The notes under the pieces: model-generated
The model's input: the letters and a program-made list of their open reading frames with translations, nothing else
Database searches by the model: none
What the model was told of the DNA's origin: nothing
Part shown: positions 56,150-64,000 of the stretch, piece after piece
Numbering within the stretch: position 1 is the first letter of the stretch
How the letters are laid out: each line of letters opens with the position of its first letter
Position numbers and translations under genes: made by a program
Origin: Gryllus longicercus
Lineage: Eukaryota > Arthropoda > Insecta > Orthoptera > Gryllidae
Reading direction: 5' to 3'
Assembly: GCA_038098605.1 (NCBI GenBank)
Contig: JAZDUA010000610.1
Location: 1 to 64,000 of the forward strand
DNA length: 64,000 nucleotides

Positions 56150-56330
56150 GGCCTCATCTGAAGCGCATCTCCAACCTTGCCGCTCGCCCCCACCCCCATC
56201 CCCGCCCCCGTCGGAGCTCGTTGAACACGCGCATCACCCTCCGAGGCGCGACGAAACAAGTCTCCCCGCCGGGCTATAAATGCACCCCCGCAGCCCCATC
56301 TTCCCTGCAATTGGCACGCAATTGCTTCCC
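56150..56330 (+). promoter_or_regulatory. Candidate TATA promoter in a C-rich patch
   Basis: GC-rich, C-heavy sequence (56170-56270) leads into GGGCTATAAATGCACC, with TATAAAT at 56275-56281. A start site would be expected near 56305-56312 (CATCTTCCCTGC). It is one of the few strong TATA words in a GC-rich setting here. No strong initiator or downstream ORF is evident, so the product, if any, is unknown. Confidence 0.35.
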
Positions 56331-56924
56331 ATCTGATTAGTGTTGGAGCTGTGGCAGCCTAAGCGGAGCACACTGTTGCGGTGGCAACGCTGTGCGTTGT
56401 GGTAGTGGGTTCGAACGGCCGTAGACATTTTAACCGTAGTGTGGTTGGCAAAATCACTTAAATAATTAACTATTCATTATTTCATAAGCAAAGCCGCAGA
56501 GCCCAGGAATGCCAGAAGAAGGGAGGAAGATCTGTGAACTTGGCCCCCAACTTTCGGTTGAAATGCGGCTGTAGAATAAGAAAAAAAACATTGCATATAG
56601 TTTCATTACACTCATACTGGAAGAAGGATGAGGGTTGGGGAATTAAATTGGTAGTTCCCCCACCTGAAAATTATAATTTTTTGAGACACCGTTGATTCAC
56701 ACAACGTATGTTAAACGAACAGGTTTATACTAGACATATTACTATATTCGGTTGTTAATATTTATCTAAAATGATACACTTCTGTTACACAACTTTTCGT
56801 GAGTTTCAGATGAAATATGCAGCTCGTCTCGTCAACTATGAAGCACTCTCAATAACGTCCAACCCGCCTGCGAAATCGAAGTTCAGTTTCCACCGAATCC
56901 CCCGCCCCTACACACGTGTGGGCG
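56331..56924. other. Unassigned interval
   Basis: The first 100 bp include TGTTGCGGTGGCAACGCTGTG, a short inverted repeat. The rest is AT-rich with no gene seen. Confidence 0.45.
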
Positions 56925-57510
56925 ACGCGACTCGACTCGACGCGACGCGACTCGACGCGACTCGACGCGACTCGACGCGACGCGACTCGACGCGACGCGA
57001 CGCGACGCGACTCGACGCGACTCGACGCGACGCGACTCGACGCGACGCGACTCGACGCGACGCGACTCGACGCGACGCGACTCGACGCGACGCGACTCGA
57101 CGCGACGCGACTCGACGCGACGCGACTCGACGCGACGCGACTCGACGCGACGCGACTCGACGCGACGCGACTCGACGCGACGCGACTCGACGCGACGCGA
57201 CTCGACGCGACGCGACTCGACGCGACGCGACTCGACGCGACGCGACTCGACGCGACGCGACTCGACGCGACGCGACTCGACGCGACGCGACTCGACGCGA
57301 CGCGACGCGACTCGACGCGACTCGGCGCGACTCGACGCGACGCGACGCGACGCGACTCGACGCGACGCGACTCGACGCGACTCGACGCGACGCGACGCGA
57401 CTCGACGCGACGCGACTCGACGCGACTCGACGCGACGCGACTCGACGCGACTCGACGCGACTCGACGCGACTCGACGCGACGCGACGCGACTCGACGCGA
57501 CTCGACATAA
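56925..57510. repeat. 15-bp CpG-dense array built from CGACG/CGACT
   Basis: The basic word is a pentamer, CGACG or CGACT. From about 57030 to 57300 the order CGACT CGACG CGACG repeats strictly as a 15-bp unit for about 18 units; both flanks have irregular orders and one CGGCG variant (about 57323). It is CpG at every fifth base for 580 bp. The 5-bp period has no stop in any frame, giving 220-290 codon ORFs on both strands that are artefacts. A CA run follows at 57549-57577. Confidence 0.97.
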
Positions 57511-57548
57511 CCTGTCCCAAAACGACGATCCGGACGCGACACAACATA

Positions 57549-57577
57549 CCACACACACACACACACACACACACACA
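57549..57577. repeat. (AC)n microsatellite
   Basis: About 14 AC units, 40 bp beyond the 15-bp array. Confidence 0.95.
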
Positions 57578-57719
57578 ACCTTAAACAACTTCCTCCCCCA
57601 GCCCAGATCAAGATCGAAAGCTGCGCTCATCTGCCCCGTGATGCCAGGCCACTAGGGTCTCTCACCGCCTCCACCATCCCATCCACACCGCCTGGCATCC
57701 CACCGCCACCGCCGAAAAG

Positions 57720-58150
57720 CGTCGGGGTCCCCCTGGAGGGGGAGGGGGTTAGCTCCGTTACCCTCCAGCGGCGCCCGTTCGCATCAAGTAGCTCCCATTT
57801 GCAATGGAAAGGAGGGGAGGGCGAGCGGAGCGGGCGAGGTGTCGGGCGGTGCAGCGGGGGCCAACGACCCGTGCGCGAGGAGGCGCGGAGCGGCGGGCGG
57901 GGAGCGGTGAGCGGGGAGCGGGGCGGGGCGGGGGAGAGGTTCCGCTCAGCCGCTTCCGCAGGCGCAGACAGCCAGGCAGGCTGGCGGGCAGGCAGACAGG
58001 CAGGCAGGCAGGCAGGCAGGCAGCCTCTGCGACGCGCTCGGATGGGAACCCGAAGGCCAAGCCCACGTCTCTCGCCGGAGGAGATTCGCTCGGAGGCAGC
58101 ATCGCCGCTGACTCGACAACTACTCTGACCCGGAGGGCCTACGCTTCGAG
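57720..58150. promoter_or_regulatory. CpG-rich island with (GGCA)n run
   Basis: CpG- and GC-rich, with GGAGCGGGGCGGGGCGGGG (57915), a GCAGGCGCAGAC word (57958) and about nine CAGG tetramers (57972-58022). It follows the 15-bp array after 200 bp and ends before repeat C6. No TATA box. Confidence 0.4.
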
Positions 58151-58184
58151 GCGCGATGGCGGCAGGATGTTCGACTGAAACTAG

Positions 58185-58545
58185 ACAGCCAGGTCGAGTT
58201 CAGTCGCTGTCTGGAGGACAATTCTAGCGACCGGCTGCTCTGATATTAGTTTACCGTGTTTTTTTTCTTCTTCTTCTATCAACACCAGGCGAATGCCGGA
58301 GCAGTACACAAACAAACGGACCAGGGACCGCGCGCTATCTTTCCTTCCTCTTCCTTGTCCTATCCTCTGCCCTTACACAACATTTATATGCGCTACACAC
58401 CGTCACAAGTTGGGACACTAAACGGGAGCCTTGGGCTTCTTCCGGCTGCAGCGGTGACCCGCTGGCAGAGATTCCTAGATGAGGACCCCCCCCAAGAAGG
58501 ACGGCGCCGATTCAGCTGGGGAGGAACACCACCACCTTCTGCGAT
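58185..58545 (-). repeat. Interspersed repeat family C, copy 6
   Basis: Minus strand: GGCGCCGTCC, AGCGGGTCACC, GCAGCCGGAAGAAGC, GGACAAGGAAGAGGAAGGAA, AGATAGCGCGCGGTCC, CTCCGGCATTCGCCTGGTG, ATCAGAGCAGCCGGTCGC, TCCTCCAGACAGCGACTGAA. A GAAGAAGAAGAA expansion sits where other copies read GATTAGGTAT. It ends about 40 bp from the LINE fragment that follows. Confidence 0.8.
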
Positions 58546-58586
58546 GTAACATTCACCACACTCACGTAACACTAATGACCATAAAG

Positions 58587-58823
58587 TATAAAGCGTACAC
58601 AGGCCTTCGAGCGTGGAAAGAAATTCAAAGTCGATTAGGGAAACCTACATATTTCGGCAGAGCGGATCACATGCACAAAATTCAGACAAGAATTCAGAAA
58701 ACGGACGTTGGGAAATATTCATTCGCGAATCGCACTATTAGGGACTGGAACAGTTTGCCTGTGACAATCTTCCCTTCCTTTCCTCAAAGCCTGAGCAAAT
58801 TTAAAAATAAATTAGTTTCTTGA
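58587..58823 (+). pseudogene. LINE ORF2 C-terminal fragment
   Basis: Reads YKAYTGLRAWKEIQSRLG, then GRADHMHKIQTRIQKTDVG, then KYSFANRTIRDWNSLP, and ends SLSKFKNKL before a TGA at 58821-58823. The RxQKTDxGKYSFxNRTIxDWNxLP signature followed by a SLxxFKxxL motif is the familiar C-terminus of many arthropod non-LTR retrotransposons, recalled and not searched. Roughly 78 codons remain in one frame with no disruption. The reverse transcriptase domain is missing, replaced upstream by repeat C6. A 5'-truncated copy is the usual outcome of target-primed reverse transcription. Confidence 0.85.
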
Positions 58824-58985
58824 ATGTGGATATGTTATAAATATATTTAATAAAATTCAGTGCAATTACCTATGTCTTCTTTGTAATTAAGTATTATTTT
58901 TATTGTTATTATTGTTATTATTATTATTAATAATATTATTATTATCATTATCATTATTATTATTATTATTTTTACTATTATTATG
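58824..58985 (+). mobile_element. LINE 3' UTR and irregular (ATT)n tail
   Basis: About 70 bp of AT-rich sequence containing AATAAA (58851) leads to irregular ATT units at 58893-58982. The tail could belong to this LINE or be shared with an element beyond. Confidence 0.6.
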
Positions 58986-60514
58986 TGCAGTCCAGTGGCG
59001 TGAAGTGCACTGACGTTGTGCAACTGAGAGAAACGAGTGAGTAAGAAAGACATTACAGCTCGCTGTATCGCAGTGCGGTGAAGTGTGGTGAAGTGAAGTT
59101 TGGTGGAGTTCTATGAAAGATTGCACGGTGAAATGTTCATGAGATTTGTAACGTTTGTAGAGTTTGTATAGTTGTTAAGTTCTGTAATGTTAAATTAGTG
59201 TATTCTGCCACCACGTTCTCACACTTAATTGCAGAATTATTAATAAATCTAAAAGGCGTGAGAGATATTTATTTTTTTTAAAAATACCAGTTGACCTGCT
59301 CAGAACATCAACCACTATCTCAAATATATGTGATAAAACGAATTTCAAAAAAAATTAAAACAAACTGGTTTGCGTGGAAGTTGTTGGGGGGCCGAAATTG
59401 CAAAATTCATATAGTTCGACCATTTATGTCTAACATCATATGTAGCACTTGAGAGCTTGGTTGTTCATAGTCAGACCATCACAGCCAGCAAGACATTCAA
59501 AGACTGTACTTCGATTTTTTTAAGTGGCCGATGACATTAGGTCACTGTTACACCTCCTGCCTCATAAAATAAATATTTTTTTTTAAGGTTCTTCGCAACG
59601 GGACTCGTTGCCTCCGAAATGTGCTTACCACTGTTAAAAATATTCATTTTATAAAGCAGGAGATGTAACAGTGAACTAATGTCATCGGCCACTTCAAAAA
59701 AAATCGAAGTCTTAGACACGGACACAGACGGGCACCTGGAAGAAAGAACGTACGAGCTGATGAACGGTGCATCGGTTGTAAGGACATGCTGAGGCAGACG
59801 GAAGAACGACTTAAATCAACGGAGTTATGATATCTAATGACCAACAACATTAATAAGCATGTGACGTGAGATTGTTTTGCAAGTATGTTAAAATTGGGAT
59901 GGATTCTATACAATATCTCGTTTTTAAAACCAGGTAAAATGTTTCCTAATATTGCAGCATATCGAAATAAAATGTCGGCATCGCTATACAAAGAACGTCG
60001 GTATAAAGATGTTACCATACCTACACATACACACGTAAACTAAAGAGTCGCCAGCCGCGCTTTGCCATCTTCACTTGCGGGTGACGGAAGGAGAGAATTC
60101 TTGAAAATATGACTTCAAAATCGATTATACGTCCGAAAAAACTTTACAAATTAATTCAATACGAAATACAGCAGAGCCACTCAATTGTTCAGGGGTAAGT
60201 AAGGGGGTAACAGTGTGATATTTCTGACTCTAGAAGTATTTTTCTTTCCAGTATTGGCAGAAGACCTACAAGAAAATCCACAATAGTGAATAATCACCAC
60301 TAAAAAATACAGTACCGCACAAATTATCGTCTCCATTATATAGTTACAATCATACTGAAATTTGATCGCTGTCATACTGCGATTTCTTTCAAGCTCAATT
60401 CGGTAAAATAATATCGCAGCAAGGCTTCCCACTTGAAAGGTGGGGTGAGGGTTTCAGAACACCACTTCCAGTGATTAGTAAAATTTACTAATATTTACGT
60501 AAAAAGTGGATATA
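58986..60514. other. Interval without recognisable gene
   Basis: A GTGGTGAAGTG/GTGAAGTTTGG run of loose repeats occurs at 59076-59110. Two complementary words AAGTGGCCGATGACATTAGG (59522) and CTAATGTCATCGGCCACTT (59677) form an inverted repeat with arms of about 35 bp, 150 bp apart. This may be an unrecognised foldback element. No gene. Confidence 0.45.
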
Positions 60515-60748
60515 ACAATCTATACAAACGAAGACGTAGGCTTCTGCGGCCAGAGTCATGTGCATTATCTTGGCTATCCAGGTGACGCCGCGTCGAAAGC
60601 AGTGTTGCCGACGTTTCGACCATCTTATCGTGTCTTCCTCGGGCTGGTATGCCCTGAGCAAGACCACAACCAGATGGTCGAAACGTCGGCAACACAGCCT
60701 TCGACGTGGCGTCACCCGGGCAGCCAAGATTATGCACAATCTATACAA
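60515..60748. mobile_element. Penelope-like fragment pair, head to head, with 13-bp target duplication
   Basis: ACAATCTATACAA flanks the insertion at 60515-60527 and 60736-60748. Inside (208 bp), left and right halves are inverted copies: GTGACGCCGCGTCGAAAGC...GTTGCCGACGTTTCGACCAT against ATGGTCGAAACGTCGGCAAC...TTCGACGTGGCGTCACC. They meet at GGGCTGGTATGCCC. The CGAAACGTCGG word with an adjoining short stem is typical of Penelope-like retroelement ends, which can carry hammerhead ribozymes. The two cores here deviate (CCGAGGA and CTGAGCA for CTGANGA). Confidence 0.65.
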
Positions 60749-60880
60749 TAATTGAAAAAATATACTAAATGTATGGAAATCTGAAATAATTAAGCGTTTA
60801 ATAGTCGGCACTTTAAATTATACATTCAATATTATCAGTATTGGAGGTCGTGTAATATCAACGTAGGTTAGGATTATTTT

Positions 60881-61448
60881 GAAATGAATTTGAATTTATG
60901 CCTCATTTTACGTGGCGAGACTCGGGCCATCAGGCCCGCTCTCCCGTCTGACCACGCAAATTTCGCTACGCTCCTTTCATCAACTAGCAGAGAAAGGTAT
61001 TTCTTGGGCGACGAAACCGACGACTTGAATTTATCTCACAGACGTAATTTAGGCTCGATGATCTTTTACGTGCAAATAAACCTACTGACATGGGTCAGCC
61101 GGCTTTACTTCTCATCCGAAGGAAGGCGTACGAAGGATTTTTTCGCCCTTAAAAATCCATGGCTTCGATCGGGTTTGAACCCGCCAACTTGGGTATAACA
61201 TTATTTACTAGGCTGTCCGGGTGACGCCGGACATGGCGAAGGTGCCGACGTTTCGGTCGCCATTCTGCGACCTTCCTCAGGGCGTAAAGCGCGGAGATGT
61301 GCTGCGCACGAGTTTAAATGGGGCTCAGTTTCTCCTCTACCCGAGTGCCGGTTGGCCGGGTGGTCGGCCAATGCGGAGAGAGTGCACCGGCCTACGCTCT
61401 CACGTGGGTATAACAGACCGATACGCTAACCGTTACAGCATCGTCGCC
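60881..61448 (-). mobile_element. tRNA-derived SINE S1, copy e, split by an insertion
   Basis: The 3' part with body and box B GGGTTCAAACCC occupies 60881-61200; the tRNA-like head resumes at 61406-61448 (GGCGACGATGCTGTAACGG on minus). The missing join is exactly restored if 61201-61405 and one copy of GGGTATAACA are removed. The SINE is thus older than the Penelope-like insertion and its box A and box B are now 205 bp too far apart. Confidence 0.88.
61201..61405 (-). mobile_element. Penelope-like insertion with hammerhead-like core and 10-bp target duplication
   Basis: Flanked by GGGTATAACA at 61191-61200 and 61406-61415. On the minus strand it contains CTGAGGA (61274-61280), then a 6-bp stem GGTCGC/GCGACC (61267-61272 with 61255-61260), then GAAA (61251-61254), then CGTC (61247-61250) and GGCACC. 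CTGANGA and GAAA around a stem are the hammerhead catalytic core; GTC would be the cleavage triplet, and GCC/GGC a short stem I. Stem III has no loop, so cis cleavage is doubtful. The same CGAAACGTCGG context occurs at 60.6 kb. Confidence 0.65.
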
Positions 61449-61740
61449 TATTTCGATATGTTTCAGTAACCGACCGCGAGTATATTTCTCGAAGCCGCAT
61501 CAACCGTCCGATAACATCGACATATCGATGACTTCGGCACGAGTCAGCGATCGATACCCAGTATCGCGCGCAAGCCACTTATTGCAACAGCCGTCTGCAC
61601 GGAGGCGACGAGACCTCGACGCCGTAATCGTCCCGCGGGTCCCAAGGACGTCGACGCACCAAAAACGGTGAGCGCGGCGTTGCGGAGGCGGAGGGGGGGG
61701 GGCAGAGCGCTGCCGGAAGTCGCAGGCTGCATCCACTTCC
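61449..61740. other. CpG-moderate interval with ATCGAT words
   Basis: Contains TAACATCGACATATCGATGA and AGCGATCGATACC (61511-61559), resembling the words in the hAT-like element at 41.2 kb. The right part is CpG-rich (61600-61730). No gene. Confidence 0.4.
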
Positions 61741-61978
61741 CAGAAGAAGAAGAAGAAGAAGAAGAAGAAGAAGAAGAAGAAGAAGAAGAAATGAATAAGA
61801 AGAAGAAATGAATAAGAAGAAGAAATGAATAAGAAGAAGAAATGAATAAGAAGAAGAAATGAATAAGAAGAAGAAATGAATAAGAAGAAGAAATGAATAA
61901 GAAGAAGAAATGAATAAGAAGAAATGAATAAGAAGAAATGAATAAGAAGAAGAAGAAGAAATGAAGAAAAGAAGAAGA
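61741..61978 (+). repeat. (GAA)n followed by a 17-bp array
   Basis: About 16 GAA units lead into about seven 17-bp units ATGAATAAGAAGAAGAA, then two 14-bp units lacking one GAA, then GAA again. The longer unit evidently arose inside the GAA tract by gaining ATGAATAA. Confidence 0.95.
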
Positions 61979-62886
61979 AGATTCAAATAAACTCAAATCA
62001 CGCCTGCATTGGAGCCGCAGAGGCCAAGAACTACTTTAATAGCGGGTCCCGATATCAAAGATAAATACAATTTTGATACACGTCTTTTGTATCAACACCC
62101 GATCTGAAAAGTTGCTCTATGAAGGGATCACGGGTCGGGAAACCAATGAACAATTGCACAGCAAACAAATGCGGGGCGATTACATTGCAAGGCCGTGATG
62201 AAGCCATTTACAATTGAGCCATCTGTAAACGAACGCACTAACAAAACGAGTGAATTGACACTACCTCCAGTTATCTCGCCAGAAGTGGCCAAGCCAGAAA
62301 ATAATCATTTCTCTACGACTAAGCAGTATCTGCCAAAGCAATCCCCCTCATAGCAATCTCTGTTCACCCGCTTCCTCCTGACGATTTCGCGGTGTCAGCG
62401 AACACGCACATGGGCGCGGCAGCTCTCCCCCACAAGCACTCCAAATCATTCATCAGAAGGAAGCATAGAAACCTCGTCTTAACGCAAAAAGAAGTGCATC
62501 AATATTTTACGTCATTTTCTTGGATTTTATGTTCTCCATCTGGTATATAATTGCCTTGCCATCAGCTGACCATAAACATGTTATAACTAAAATATCAAAA
62601 TCACGTGTTTTTTGTTTTTTTTTTTGTTAAAGTCGTATTTCTCTTCTTTGAAAATTAGTTGACACAATACTGTAATCAGGATGTCGACATGTGACAACAT
62701 ATCGTAACCTAACGCCATTGCGTCTCATACGCAATACCGAGACCGCAACATCTTAACGCCACGCTGCGACATCGCTCCTATGTCGCGGTTCGACTTCACG
62801 TCACGATATTGCAGTTACGATACGATACGATACGACTGTTTTGACTGATTCGATGAAACTGATTCGTGTCTGGACGTGAACCCACC
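61979..62886. other. Interval without recognisable gene
   Basis: AT-rich to about 62660. Then a region with TTACGATACGATACGATACG (62814-62833) and an opposing ATATCGTAACC (62699), possibly the ends of a small decayed inverted-repeat element. No gene. Confidence 0.45.
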
Positions 62887-62889
62887 TTA

Positions 62890-63038
62890 CGGGGCCCCTG
62901 CGCACGTGCGTTGCGTGGACGCGCGTCATAGATTAACACTGTATCTCATGCAAAACGGCACACGAGCGCTTTGGTCGTTCCGCATAAGATAGTTTTTTCT
63001 ACGACGCGCGTCGACGCAACGCTCGTGTGACACAGGCC
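62890..63038. mobile_element. 149-bp MITE with about 40-bp inverted ends
   Basis: The left end GGCCCCTGCGCACGTGCGTT, then GCGTGGACGCGCGTCATAG, is complementary to the right end: CTACGACGCGCGTCGACGC, then AACGCTCGTGTGACACAGGC. TTA lies directly outside both ends (62887-62889 and 63039-63041), which fits a 3-bp target duplication of the PIF/Harbinger type. No coding sequence. The central 60 bp is unique. Confidence 0.75.
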
Positions 63039-63086
63039 TTAGGAAGTGCGGTCCACAACAGATGCGATTTAGCTTACTATAGTACG

Positions 63087-63207
63087 ACTTATTTATAAGT
63101 GCGTTTGAAGTAAATCAGCTGTTAACGTCACTACGGTGAGGTTCAAGCTAACGATTGGATGAAACCTTGACTAGCAAATTTACTTCAAAGGCGTGTATAA
63201 ATAAAGC
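63087..63207. mobile_element. MITE family B, copy 5 (arm partly deleted)
   Basis: Outer ends TTATTTATAAGTGCGTTTGA and the complement of CTTCAAAGGCGTGTATAAAT match each other. The right arm keeps ACGATTGGATGAAACC, but the left arm's CAATCGGGAGCTT is missing, so CAGCTGTTAACGTCACTACG joins outer arm to centre directly. Confidence 0.7.
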
Positions 63208-64000
63208 CAAGTACAGGTATACTGCTTTCATCAGGTAGTTGAAGTGTGGTGACCTGTATCTAATTCCAACGTCACTGCATCCATAATCATTCCCCTATCG
63301 ATCAATTACCCTTCACGAGTAACTCCACAACCCTTCACGCAGGGAAAGGGAATGGCTAATCCCCCAGAAACTATCGCCCCAAGAAAGGGCGCTTAAAAGC
63401 ACAAGCCGCCTCCGACGCTAAGAAATAAACTCCCTGTTAAATGTCAAAAATTAAACCCTTTTCGGCCACCATTACACTCCCCGAGTTTCTATTTTCGCAT
63501 TTTCCTTGCGATATTGGCTCTATCGCTAAGTCAACGGTTCGAAATCACAAAAGAAACTAATTTCAGTCCAATCACGGCAGCATACCGGAACTTTTTGTTA
63601 CAGCGACATTAACAAGATGCCTGGCACGTGGCGTTCAATTCCCCCTCCCCCACCAACACCAAATTTTACCGCCGTGAAACATCAACAAAACATGACGAAT
63701 TGAACGAGTTTTTTTTCCTCTTATTCAATTGAAATCACCGCCTCGGCGCCGCAAATTCCGTGAAATTGCGTCGCATTTGAAAGCGGCGGCGTGCAATTTC
63801 GCGCCACAGAAAGCGCTCGGACCTCAACACACCGGAGTAACAAACGGCACCGCCTCGCTTCCGACGCTCATGCATACAGACAACACCGCGCTCGCGTTTT
63901 AACGAGCAACATGCTGAATCATATTTACACGCGGCTTTCTCACGCAAATTACCCGCGACAACAAATTAGGAGAGAAAATTCCCTTTGTGCGCGGGTCAGG
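63208..64000. other. Terminal interval, no gene seen
   Basis: AT-rich to 63730, then CpG-moderate sequence (63740-63900) with an incidental 70-codon ORF on the minus strand. No repeat recognised. Confidence 0.5.

Noticed and set aside
56771..57655. ORFs of 220-294 codons with Arg-Asp-Ala-Thr or Arg-Val-Glu-Ser repeats
   Set aside because: The CGACG/CGACT pentamer is open in all frames; the peptide is a direct readout of the array.
60600..60690. Two further active hammerhead ribozymes
   Set aside because: The cores read CCGAGGA (left arm, minus) and CTGAGCA (right arm, plus). Each breaks a position of CTGANGA needed for catalysis, including the essential G8 in the right arm.

Overview
The window reads as non-coding DNA from a large, repeat-rich eukaryotic genome, most likely an arthropod and probably an insect. 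Reasons: tRNA-derived SINEs with internal Pol III boxes, MITEs, LINE tails, a Gypsy-type solo LTR, Penelope-like fragments, long microsatellites and CpG-rich islands scattered in AT-rich DNA. There are no operons, ribosome binding sites or dense ORFs. The insect assignment rests on a remembered resemblance of the LINE and SINE fragments to insect repeats and was not tested by a search.

I found no convincing host protein-coding gene, rRNA gene or functional tRNA gene. Every very long ORF (about 2.6-4.3, 19.1-20.9, 21.9-23.1, 32.5-33.2, 50.3-51.3 and 56.8-57.7 kb) runs through a tandem array that lacks stop triplets in several frames. The only recognisable protein homology is two decayed LINE C-termini (48.45-48.73 and 58.59-58.82 kb).

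Layout. 0-4 kb: microsatellite, CpG island, 25-bp array, CA/CG tract, hAT-like MITE D1. 4-14 kb: AT-rich DNA with repeat C1, MITE B1, SINE S2a and repeat E1. 14-25 kb: CpG islands, SINEs S1a, S1b, S1c, S2b and S3, a 28-bp array, MITEs B2 and D2, repeats C2 and C3, and an 860-bp purine array. 25-37 kb: CpG islands, MITEs B3, B4 and D3, a duplicated segment (F1/F2), repeats C4 and C5, SINE S1d. 37-49 kb: mostly AT-rich, with a Harbinger-like MITE (38.3-38.75 kb), a hAT-like element holding a 29-bp palindromic satellite (41.18-42.06 kb) and a LINE tail. 49-64 kb: a 60-bp array, CpG islands, SINE S2c, solo LTR, a 15-bp CpG-dense array, repeat C6, a second LINE tail, two Penelope-like insertions with target-site duplications (one inside SINE S1e and carrying a hammerhead-ribozyme-like core), a 149-bp MITE and MITE B5.

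How the parts relate: the window is a record of transposition and tandem amplification, not a pathway. Several long tandem arrays abut CpG islands, several AAT tracts are retroposon tails, and nested insertions can be ordered in time. Family names (B, C, D, E, F, S1-S3) are local labels used only here.
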